A stretch of DNA of 64,000 nucleotides from positions 2,256,501-2,320,500 of the forward strand of contig JAKTNV010000066.1 of assembly GCA_022747635.1 (NCBI GenBank), given 5' to 3'. This DNA comes from Hetaerina americana. Lineage: Eukaryota; Arthropoda; Insecta; Odonata; Calopterygidae. Positions 55,041 to 64,000 of this stretch are shown in pieces (the first letter of the stretch is position 1; each line of letters begins with the position of its first letter). Below the pieces are notes generated by a model. It was not told the DNA's origin. It worked only from the letters and a program-made list of their open reading frames with translations, and did not search any database. The translations under genes and the position numbers were made by a program.

Positions 55041-58000
55041 ATGAAGTGGTGTTTGGTTCTTAGCGTGTTCTTGGTGGGAGTGGTTCTGTCCGAGACATAC
55101 GCATTGCCAGTTCCAGGTGAGTGTTTAAAATAAACCCGTTTAATAATATACTTTCAAACACATACACACAAAATATTAACATAAGCCCATAGATTTTTTC
55201 CTCAAGTATTCAGTCATAGGATTGCTTCCTTTTGAAGTCGAAAGATGATAGTCGTGGATTGAAAAACTTATAAGTTGTTCAGAACTATTGAGCGGTGGAA
55301 TGGGATATGGACGTGACATGGAAGGGAGAATGTTGGGGTATTGAGGGGTTAAATGAGGAGGGAAGGGAATTCGGTTTCCCAGATACGAGTGTTCAAGAGA
55401 AAGACAAAGAGTGATTCACACTACCCTTTGAAGGAGCCTTAGGAGAAGAAGAGAACAGAAATTAAGAGAGAGAGACAAAGAGGGAGGTCGCAGTACTCTC
55501 AGATGGAGTCGTTTGAGGAAGTTAGAAAAGCCTACTTTAAAAATAGTAATGAAAATATTTTGAATTTATTATCATTTTGGGTGGTTAACTCATTGGATAC
55601 ATTCAATCAGGCATATACTTATGAAATGACCATTTCCCATTAGTGGCACTATTTTTGTTCAACAATACGCTGATTTTTTATGCATCTGCAAGTTTTTTCA
55701 CAGAATCGTGTCAATGGATGACTGGATGGATATTCGAGTGATCATAATTGTGGTCAGACAATAGATTATTCAACGATATCCAATTACTGTATACAATTAC
55801 CACAGGGTATCTCTACTTCTTGTCCTTTTTTCGCACATGATAATTTATTTATTTTATTTATTTATTCATTTTATTTATTAATTATTAGTCCGAAAACAGC
55901 GCATTTTGGCCTTTACATCGAACTATTAACAAAGATAACAATGGTCACATTCACAAACCCCCAAGCCCTGGGTGTAGGAAAATTCACCCAGGCGGGAATC
56001 GAACCCGCGTCCCTTGGAATCGCAGACGAGGACGTTACCCCGCCGCCACCGGGGTCGGGGTAACGTTAACGGGGTAATTTTGTTTTCAGTTCCCCTTATA
56101 GTTCCAATCAGTGTTCCAATACCCTGGAAACCCTATTCTCTCCTCATATTTCCATTCACACATCAAGTATTCCCTTCGCACCACAATCTCCGACACCAAA
56201 ATACGTCTAAGTATCTCTCTCTAAGCATAGGAGTACATTTAAAACAGGGCGCACCGAGGTACTACGAGGGTCATCCGGAAAGTAGTACCCGTTCGTGCCG
56301 CATGAAGTGCTGACGACGCGAGTAGCCGCTGGACGAGGTCAGATAGCTTCAGTGGCTTGTCTGCCTTCTCTGAGCCAAGTTGCGTGACGCTAGCATTGCT
56401 TGTGTTGTTTCTGTGATTGTTTACAATGTTTAAAAAAATTGAGAACGCCGCCAGTTGTGAAGTGAGGGCAGTGATTAAATTCCTCAATGCAAGAAACGTT
56501 CACCCATGTGATATTCATCGCCAATTAAAGGAGGTGTATGGAGACAATGTAATGGACGAGTCGTCTGTTCGGCGGTGGTGTCGCAACTTCAACATGGGAA
56601 GGGGGAACACACACGACGATGAGCGTTCGGGGAGACCGTCTGTCATTACAGACCAACTGGTGAGCTCAGTTGACGAATTCGTGAGGAACGATCGGCGCGT
56701 CACAATTGATGACATCTGTGAGCATTTTCCCAATGTTTCTCGAACAATTGTTCATGAAATTGTTAAACACCATCTGCATTATGCAAAAATTTGTGCAAGA
56801 TGGGTCCCTCGCGTATCTCAATGAGCTGGCGGCGAAGGACTATGCAGCAGGAATACAGAAACTTGTCACACGTTATGACAAATGCCTTAATTTGCTTGGA
56901 GATTATGTTGAGAAGTAGTTTAAAGTATCCTCTTTCAAATAAAATTTTTTATGTTTGTTAATATTTACTTTTGTGTCTTTATTTCACGAACGGGTACTAC
57001 TTTCCGGATGACCCTCGTACTTCTCCGACAGATAGCCCGCCTCTCTGACACACTTAATTTGTGTCGGTTAGGAGACCATAGTTAAACTAAACCGTTTCCA
57101 ATCGTCGAAGGATGGGCCGAAAGAGTATATTGGTTATACCAGATAATGAATGAACCCAGAAAAACAAACACCAGTGGGAAATTAATATCAACGCATATTA
57201 ATATCAACGCAAATTAATATCAACGAAAATTAATATCTCGATTAAATGATAGGGCATAGAGGCCTTTCGTTTGAGGAAATATTATGAGCGTTGGAAGGTG
57301 CAAAAATGAAAAGTGATTATATTTCTAGAGTTAATACATTTGAAAGTGCATATATTGGTGCCTAAGAAGGATTTGAAATGTTCCAGAGACCTAGCAGTTG
57401 GCGAAGGAAGAAGAAAGGTGTTTGTTGAAAAGTCTTGGAAGACGTGGCTTTGATAAGAAGGTATTTGATGGTCAAATAGAAACTATTTTGGCTAATGGTA
57501 TAAGGAAAATTAGAGGAAAGTTTAAAAAATGTTAGTTTTCAAAACACTCGCAGAAATCCACGGGCATAAATTCTGTTATCAAAAAAATTAATAGTAAGGA
57601 TGGTTGAGAAATGTCAAAGAAAATATTTGTTACTATAATAACGGTGATATTTTTCAAAAATGAAAGAGCGGTGACTGGAGTAGCATCCCATTGGAATGAG
57701 AAAATACATTTAAGAAATACTAAACATATGTAGTCTGGCGTAATTTAACTTGCATATCGAATTTAAACAGTCCGGAGTGACCAGAAAAAAACCCATGTGT
57801 GGTAGAAACTTAATTGAATAATAGTTTGGCAAGGCAAAATTCCTCCATTTACAAAATAATAGGTAGGTAATGCATTGTTTATTACTACATCCCTCTTCCC
57901 AATTGCATGATAAAGAACAGCACTTAATTTTGCCAATACTAGTACTAAAATGTTCAAATTCCCAAATTCATAACATTTTAATTTGATAGTGCGCAAGCGC

Positions 58001-58698
58001 GAGTTTACTTCGTAGCCGTCTTAGTTCGCCATTTCCTCGGCCGCAATCCACGGCGTTCGGGGAAGGAGGGAAATATAAAGAGATCATCATGTGAGCTTAA
58101 CGCAGCATTTAGTCATGATGAATGATGAACAGTTCTTAATGTGACCATTGTCTTTATTTCGCCAAAAATTGCGATCAATAATCAATCATGACGTCCTATT
58201 AAGACTGATTTCAAAACCATAATGCAAAAAGTCGATAATCGACCGTTTCTTTCCAATGTTGGCAAGTGGGTTATAAGATTGTAATTAAACTGTTGAAGTG
58301 TTGACGGAACGTTGGCGGACTCTTGCCGTATGGATAAAGAGCTAAATGGTTCCCTTGTCCTAACCAAGTCATTGTTCGTTGATTTTTCAGAGGAAACCGG
58401 GGTAACGGAGAAAGTGGAAGCAACTGAAGGTTTGACCGCCCGGTTGTTCGACGGATTCGGGAGCAAACGTCCTAAGAAGCCCCACCGTCACAGCTCCAGC
58501 CATGGCAGTTCCAGCGAGGAACACAAACCCCACAAGCCCCATAAATCCTCGCATTCTCACAGCAGCAGTTCCAGTTCTCACGACTCGTCATCATCGTCGT
58601 CATCTCGCGATTCCAGCGACTCCAGTGACAGCCACGAGCACCCACACCCGCCACCGAAAATCTGCGTGAAGTTGCCCAAGTGCCATGACAAGGAATAG
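55041..58698 (+). CDS. Secreted Ser/His-rich protein, copy D (127 aa, two coding exons)
   Basis: Exon 2 is 55031-55116 (ATG at 55041; donor g|gtgagt). Exon 3 is 58391-58698 after gatttttcag. The 76 and 305 coding bases give 127 codons plus TAG. The signal peptide differs from B/C at a few sites (MKWCLVLSVFLVGVVLSE, then TYALPVP). The mature chain has EETGVTEKVEATEG, a distinct segment LTARLFDGFGSKRPKKPHR, HSSSHGSSSEEHKPHKPHKS, SHSH, serine runs of 6 and 7, RDSSDSSDSHEHPHPPP and the tail KICVKLPKCHDKE. It has two Cys in the tail and more Lys/Arg than the others. The 3.3-kb intron is the shortest and carries a 753-bp mariner. Same inferred role as A-C. Confidence 0.85.
55117..55847 (+). other. 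Gene D intron 2, 5' part
   Basis: Diverged relative of the B and C introns, with A/G-rich stretches (agagagagacaaagaggg near 55468). No gene. Confidence 0.45.
55848..56060 (-). mobile_element. tRNA-derived SINE, second family, reverse copy
   Basis: It begins with (TTTA)n, the reverse of the tail, and contains cgggaatcgaacccgcgtcc (reverse B box) and aggacgttaccccgccgcc (reverse A box). Same family as 13908-14128. Confidence 0.75.
56265..57017 (+). mobile_element. 753-bp internally deleted mariner, copy 3
   Basis: TA flanks both ends. It is the same length as copies 1 and 2 and differs by only a few bases (for example a His instead of Arg codon in NVHPCD). The paralogous place in gene C (31455-31465, gaggtactactttt) has no element, so this is a clean filled/empty pair showing insertion at TA. 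Confidence 0.93.
57018..58390 (+). other. Gene D intron 2, 3' part
   Basis: At 57178-57240, four imperfect copies of attaatatcaacgca lie in tandem. The rest aligns weakly with the B and C introns, strongest over the last 500 bases. No gene. Confidence 0.45.
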
Positions 58699-59085
58699 GA
58701 ATACAGTGCACTCGGGATAGCCCTGTCCATCGGCAAGGGTCAGTTCCCTGGACAGAAGCAGTTCGGGAGGGAAATCTGATGGTTCAGCAAGAGAGTCGCC
58801 GAAGCAATGGGTTATCAATACTTTAAACAGGGTGGAGACAAGCTTACTCAAATGGATACTGCCTGGTGTATGTACTTTGAGGTATTATAATCCAGAGAAA
58901 AGCCATTCAATGAAAGCCAATCTGCTCCTTGTTTGTAATATAACCTTGCGGGATGTCACGATATGTTAGAAGTCAGCCATGTTTCTTTCCAACCCATGCG
59001 CGCGCCGCGGTGTGGGAGCTCGGTTGCTTCTTTCACTCCTACAGCTTCACTTGAAACAATAAAGAGACATTTATTTGAGATATAT
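58699..59085 (+). terminator. 3' UTR and polyadenylation signal of gene D
   Basis: Homologous to the other UTRs. AATAAA is at 59058-59063. Confidence 0.75.
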
Positions 59086-59550
59086 TGCATCAAATTTCTC
59101 CTTGGTCTTTATTGACAGAATATTATTTTCAGATGGCACCAATACTCCTCAGAAACCATCGATTCTATCCCCTTTTCGTCAAACTTTCATGAATCTTCTC
59201 TTTAACAGTTTGCATATCGTAATATGATTCAATGAACCGTACAAAGGACGTCGCACGGTTCCATACTATTAAAGTGCGATAAATACTTGAATATAGTATC
59301 GACGCCGACGGTGTTTTGCGATATTTGTTATGCATGAGTTTATGAGTTTTCATTATTTACTTCTTAGGTTGATTACGTCTAATTGAGTGGATTAATGTTT
59401 CAAAAAATTTATCGAGCCACCGCCCCATTGTTTGTATCCATTAACATTTGCCCAACGCCCCCCAATCGATTGGTTTAAAATAATTATAAAAGCCATAACG
59501 CAAATTAACCGAAAAGGAGCATTGAACATGACCACACAATGGTGTATTTA
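59086..59550 (+). other. Duplicated 3' flank of gene D
   Basis: Aligns with the A, B and C flanks as far as about 59350 (ttgcatatcgtaatatgatt; gtgcgataaatacttga). The homology then ends, earlier than in the other copies. Confidence 0.5.
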
Positions 59551-59559
59551 TATTCGAAT

Positions 59560-60610
59560 AGATTTACAGTTTTCATAACACATTTATCGAAGAGACATGC
59601 ATGGTAAAGAGAAATTAGATGAGAGCTTAATTTTTACGTTTAACAAATTCATGAAAACCAAAAATAGTAATAATACCTAGTTTTAGAGGTTTAAATTTCA
59701 ATTTTTCATTTTTAAATAAGGAATCATATAACATTAACATTTTTTTTTAAATGAGGAAAGTGAAAGCAAAACAATGAATAGCAAAAGCCTTTGTTACATA
59801 TTTTCTCAAGTAGACAATACAGCCATTGTGAAGACCATTCATCGACGAAGCTCCGCCTATAACAACAGCAGGTATGGCTTTTGTTTCCTGAAGAACTGTT
59901 CGACGATACTAAATATTGCCTCCCCTTTAGTGTCAGTTTCGGATTGCTTTGCAAACATCAATTATTGTGGTAGGTTTTCATGTTTAATAAAGCGTACGTA
60001 ATGCAGAACACTGACTCCTTATCTGCAAAAGTTGACTCGTCCAACTGTAATGCGAATTCTGTTGTTCTCAGGATGCTGTACAATAGTATCATCTGACACA
60101 TTTTCAGCCATTTCATCTATTCGCCCTTGAACTGAATTGTAGCTGAGGGGAATAACTTTAATTGTATTATAAACTTATGCCGAGCGTTACTCAGGGCATC
60201 ACTTACTGCCGGGAAGATCAGTTCTTACCAATTGTATGCGGCTTTCCAAATTTGGCATATAATAATGAAATACTGTTCGATGCTCGTAAAGCATCTGTAA
60301 TATGTTTTGAGGCATTTTTAATGGCATGGCATACTTAAAAGTGTCGGGTAATTTAGCACTCTGTCAAAAAGTGACAAACAATTGGTGAAGTCTATTCTGT
60401 CTTGTCAAGGTGTGCCATCCTTAAATGGTTGATTAGTATGCAAGAGTTCACCGCCTCACCTGAAAACACCCTTTCACATAGTAAGCACAGGGAGAGTCAC
60501 GTGCTTAATCATAATGGACTCAATAATCCGTACTTAAGATATTCCACATCATACTGTCTACCTTTCTTCTTTGGAGAGTACTTTCCTGCAATTCTGTTTC
60601 TACAATAAAG
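59560..60610 (-). mobile_element. hAT-type transposase relic (ZBED5/SCAND3-like)
   Basis: Minus-strand translation with stops gives, in order, YDVEYLKYGLLSP (start of the BED-like region), DEMAENVSDDTIVQ, VRFIKHENLPQ .. FAKQSETDTKGEAIFSIVEQ, FF, and GGASSMNGLHNGCIVYLRKY followed by VTKAFAIHCFAF. These match the order of blocks in hAT-type transposases of the ZBED5/SCAND3 kind (DEMxxD, FVRFxxxxxxxE.FLFCK, DGAxxMxGxxxG, HCxxHR). There are many stops and no intact frame. It lies just beyond the duplicated flank of gene D. Confidence 0.72.
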
Positions 60611-60619
60611 GTCTTGATA

Positions 60620-61820
60620 CTAAATATTTTTATAATAACATTTGCAATGAATATTTACCCGTTATTTTTCTCTTGAACGATAGTACTTCTAATTTGGGCA
60701 AACTGAAAATATGAACTCAGTTAATTTATTTTATTTGAATATTGTACATTTAATAAGCAAAATCTTTATCACGAATGCGCGAATCCGAAATTGGTGCGCA
60801 GGGAGTTTGTGCTGGATGTCAGCACATGCCTCTATACACCTTTTCCTTCCTTGAAAGAGAAACCAAACACTCAACTGCAAAGTAAATTCCTCTTGAATTG
60901 GATTTATAGTACTGGGGTGCTCAGTTGAGACTAAATTAACATTTATATTGCATTTATTCTGTCGTTATAAATATAATTACTTTAAACGATTCCCTAAAGT
61001 ATATTAATAGAAAGACAGTTCAAGGGACTGTTGACATGATATTGCCTTTGGTTCAATTTTGGATACTTGTCTGTACGTTTGTTCAGCTAAAGCTTTTGCG
61101 ATTATCAAGGCCACCTTTTCATTCGACAATATATTATGAAGAGGAATTTTGTGAAGAAATATCTTTACTACTCAATTCACTCGTAGAGGCGAAATATTTC
61201 CAAAGTTTTCTTTTTATTCAGAGAATGACTATGAATATTACACATAGCGTGAAAAGGTTTATGGTTAAAGTGAATTCACAATGGCAGCAAATTCGTGAAT
61301 TAGATCATGAACCGAGAATTTATTTAATTGGTACCTAGGAATAAAAGGAAAAGTTCAACCCCCTTAATACGAAGTTTTGGAGAGAAATTCTTCTTTTTTC
61401 ACAAATCATTACCATTTCAAATAAATAATATACTTGCCGTTTATGACCGCAATAGACTTTGTCATTATAAAATAATGCAAAAAAATAGTGACTGCTCCAT
61501 AACAAGAATGTTATTTATGCGATGAATGAAAAATTACTTATCAATAAAGCCTTAATAATATAATTGGAACCGAATTGAAACAAAAACGTATATCGAGGTA
61601 AATTTTTGATGTAAAAACACCAAATCCAATCGTCAGATGGTTTGATTCCCCCCAAGGATTCCAACCCGTTTCGCTCACATTGAACCTTGGGGCCGAAGTG
61701 CTCACTGTCGTGTAGGTGTGCCAACGAAAGATCAAATGAAATTCAACCCCTTCAAAAGTTTCCTTTGTGCCAGAAGGATTTTGAAATATTTTTCAAGCGG
61801 TCCTACTTAACAATGTAAGG
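60620..61820. other. Unique-looking intergenic DNA
   Basis: Apart from the ORF at 61036-61338, no element, repeat or gene is recognised. This is the longest stretch of the window free of obvious mobile DNA outside the gene introns and flanks. Confidence 0.4.
61036..61338 (+). CDS. Unrecognised 100-residue ORF with signal-peptide-like start
   Basis: The frame starts MILPLVQFWILVCTFVQLKL, a hydrophobic stretch that could be a signal peptide or anchor, then about 80 residues with alternating hydrophobic and charged segments (EEFCEEISLLLNSLV, KRFMVKVNSQWQQIRELDHE). It ends at TAG just after ttggtacct, so a splice donor at ttg|gtacct could continue it. The layout is loosely like a first exon of an insect ionotropic-type receptor, but no diagnostic motif is present. 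It is not part of any repeat seen here. It may be a chance frame. Confidence 0.25.
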   Translation: MILPLVQFWILVCTFVQLKLLRLSRPPFHSTIYYEEEFCEEISLLLNSLVEAKYFQSFLFIQRMTMNITHSVKRFMVKVNSQWQQIRELDHEPRIYLIGT

Positions 61821-61859
61821 AAAAAAATGGTTAAAAAATTACTATCAAAAGCGGGAAAC

Positions 61860-62790
61860 AATCTAAACTTGAAAAACGGAGAAAAAAGGAATGTTATCGC
61901 TGATTCTTTCCTTCTCTTGTCCGATTCCCTGAAAACTTTCATTTCCCACCTCAATGCTTCGACCTCTGTCTCCTTACATTCAACGCTTCCCTCCTCCCAA
62001 ATAACCTTACTGGATGTAAACATTACCTAAATAGACCAAACATTTCACACTTCTGCATATATAAAAGCCACGAATAAACAACAATACTTACATTATGATA
62101 GTTGCCACCCACATCACACCAAACGCTCCATTCCTTACTCCCTGTCCATAAGAGGACACAGAATTTGTAATGACCCTGATTCCCTTGTAATTTCCTTTCA
62201 AATCTACACTGTTCCCTCCTCAAACGAGGTTATCCCGAATCCCTCCTGAACAAAAGAATCCGAAAACATGCCTACACTCACAAACATTCCTCCGCCACGG
62301 AACCCCATCCTCTTACAATTTGCAACACACACTTCCCGGGCTTAGAATCTCTACGATCAATCCTAAAAGACCTCTACCCTATCCTAAAAAATCATATTGC
62401 CACCGCCAACCTTTTTCCCAAATGTCCCTTAGTTACTTTCAAACGCCCCGCCAACCTATCAGATCTTCACAAATCAACCAATCCTCTCCTTAAATTCCCG
62501 CCCCGTCCCAAAACCACTCCCATGCCATGCAATAAACATAGATGCAAAACCTGGCCTATTTTCAAAACAAAAATCCCATCCCTCTCCCACCCGCTTTTAA
62601 CTCTCTCCCACCAATTTCCTTCCCTACTTGCACATCTAGCAACGTAGTTTACCTGCTGAAGTGCCAACTTTGCCCTGCCTTTTACAATGGACACTGTACC
62701 ACTGTAAGGGGGTGCCCTTAATATTATAATCAATAACCATCGAGCCACATGCTAGAATTCTTCCCTTATTGATCTTGTCGTATCCCCGCG
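61860..62790 (+). mobile_element. Penelope-like element, 3' half, inactivated
   Basis: QITLLDVNIT is followed by an in-frame TAA at 62028, the same codon position as in the copy at 40550. Then come KQQYLHYDSCHPHHTKRSIP, the linker and GIY-YIG start VVYLLKCQLCPAFYNGHC, where YNG replaces the conserved Y(I/V)G. It breaks off near 62790. Confidence 0.85.
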
Positions 62791-63125
62791 TCTTCGAGGG
62801 GATACTGGCGACACGAGAAGTACCCCACGAGTCGAGTGGCTGCCTCGAGGGTAAACGGGGGCTTTTAGTTTGGTGGGTTATGGCGTGGAGAGGAGTTCGT
62901 TGATGGAAATGGGGGAAAAGAAATAACTAAAAAAAGCGCACAACGGCGGTCCCGATTTAACCCAAATTTAATGTAGTCTAGGCAGACAGAGTTTACAACA
63001 AATATCTCTTGACACGGCTTGGCGCTTCCAACCGGAAAAAGGGGCCCAGCCCAACCTTCCTCGTTGATCTCGAGTCCCAGACTGGATCCTTCGGGATCAA
63101 ATCAGTCACCCGCCGTCGTTATCTA
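62791..63125. other. Unidentified insert, GC-richer than surroundings
   Basis: It begins near a short perfect inverted repeat (gtatcccc ... ggggatac, 62778-62803) and contains acaaatatctcttgacacgg and ggaaaaaggggcccagccc. It occurs once in the window and separates a Penelope from an RTE piece. It could be a solo LTR or MITE; no ends were established. Confidence 0.35.
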
Positions 63126-64000
63126 AATATTTTCTGACTCCTAACAAAACACAAAAAAACCATCATCCTACTCTATATCAGGTCCCTCTTCATCTCTGAG
63201 TACTTTCTTCCTCCCTTCATTCCGTCCAATACCCCTATCCTGTTCCTTCTCTTTCCTCGTTTGCCTAACATTATCCCCTCAATTACAGTCTTCAACATCC
63301 CACTGCCGGTCAATACCCCTTCATCCACTTTTCCTGCCTCCATAAGATTTCTCCCAACAAACCCCTCTATTCGCCCACCATACCAAGTACTTCCTCGTTT
63401 ATTTTCTTCTCTGTCCATTCCACCTTCTCCAATATTCTCCACACCCACATTTCAAAAACCTCCTATCTACGTCTATCCTCCTGCTTTAATGACCACGTTT
63501 CCGCGCCGTACATAGCTACGCTACACATCAAAGTTTTTACGAGTATTTTCTTAATATCCTTACTCAACGTCCCTTTCATCAACTCCCTCTTCCTCGTAAA
63601 AGCCTCTTTGCCTAGCTCAATTCTTCTCCTTACGTCCCTACTACTTTGACCGTGTTCGTGCAAAACACTTCCGAGTTACGTAAACTGTTCTACCTGCTCT
63701 AGTTTTTGCCTTCCTATTTTCATGTTTAGCTTAGCCTTTTTCTTTCTAGAAAATCGCATAACCTTTGTTTTATTAATATTGATGCTCAACCCATACCTGT
63801 CACTCTAAATTTCCAATTCACTAAACAATGCTTGCTGACTGGCTGACTGACCAACTAAAGCTTGGTCATCAGCGAACCTTACTGATTTTACGAATACACC
63901 GCCCACTTTCATTCCTACCTCCAGTTTTTCCCATGCCTCTTTAATCATTTCCTTCACATTTATGTTGAACAAAACGATGGTGATGGGCAATCCTGCCTTA
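63126..64000 (-). mobile_element. RTE-type LINE, 3' part, running off the window
   Basis: On the minus strand, from 64000: VKEMIKEAWEKLEVGMKVGG, VKSVRFADDQALVGQSA (FADD intact), INKTKVMRFS-type block, DVRRRIELGKEAFTRKREL, MYGAETWSLKQEDRRR and the C-terminal region to 63175. The rest of the element lies beyond the window. Confidence 0.87.

Overview
The window is repeat-rich animal nuclear DNA, most likely from an arthropod with a large genome. The signs are intron-containing genes with GT-AG splice sites, TATA/initiator promoters and AATAAA signals; very long (TA)n tracts; tRNA-derived SINEs; RTE-type and CR1/L2-type LINEs; Penelope-like elements; three kinds of DD34D mariner; a Helitron relic and a hAT relic. 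There is no operon, CRISPR array or prokaryotic signal. I cannot name the species.

The only convincing host genes are four tandem, same-strand copies (A to D) of a small secreted Ser/His/Asp-rich protein that I do not recognise. Copy A enters the window with only its last exon (123-694). Copies B (8.9-17.1 kb), C (30.4-37.3 kb) and D (54.6-59.1 kb) are complete. Each has a TATA box, an initiator 31 bases downstream and a 37-nt non-coding exon 1. Exon 2 encodes a signal peptide and the first mature residues up to LPVP. After a long phase-1 intron, exon 3 encodes the rest of the mature protein: an acidic linker, polyserine blocks broken by HD, HG and SHSH, a DSSDSSDS block, a His/Pro stretch and a charged tail. 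Predicted lengths are about 215 (A), 126 (B), 116 (C) and 127 (D) residues. UTRs, introns and several kb of flanking DNA are recognisably duplicated with each gene, so the array grew by segmental duplication.

Layout: 0-1.2 kb, end of gene A; 1.2-2.6 kb, CR1-type LINE pieces around a Penelope fragment; 3.8-6.6 kb, mariner relic and RTE LINE; 6.7-8.6 kb, DUF4817-type transposon relic, palindromes and a SINE array; 8.7-17.1 kb, gene B with two mariners and an inverted intron segment; 17.1-26.2 kb, LINE, SINE, Penelope, Helitron and RTE pieces, a long TA tract and a second 753-bp mariner; 26.2-30.1 kb, a nearly full-length RTE LINE and SINE; 30.2-37.3 kb, gene C with a 1.16-kb inverted tRNA-like composite; 37.3-54.3 kb, Penelope, mariner, RTE and CR1-type LINEs; 54.4-59.1 kb, gene D with the third 753-bp mariner; 59.5-60.6 kb, hAT relic; 61-64 kb, an unexplained ORF, Penelope and RTE.

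The proteins look like intrinsically disordered, extracellular, probably heavily phosphorylated and metal-binding polypeptides, as in bioadhesives, silks, egg coats or mineral matrices. That is inference from composition only. Conserved promoters with a GATA-like site about 140 bases upstream of TATA suggest shared tissue-specific expression. The mobile DNA looks defective throughout: RTE and Penelope copies carry stops or lost motifs, the 753-bp mariners lack the catalytic core, and the one mariner with its DDD residues has a replaced 3' end.
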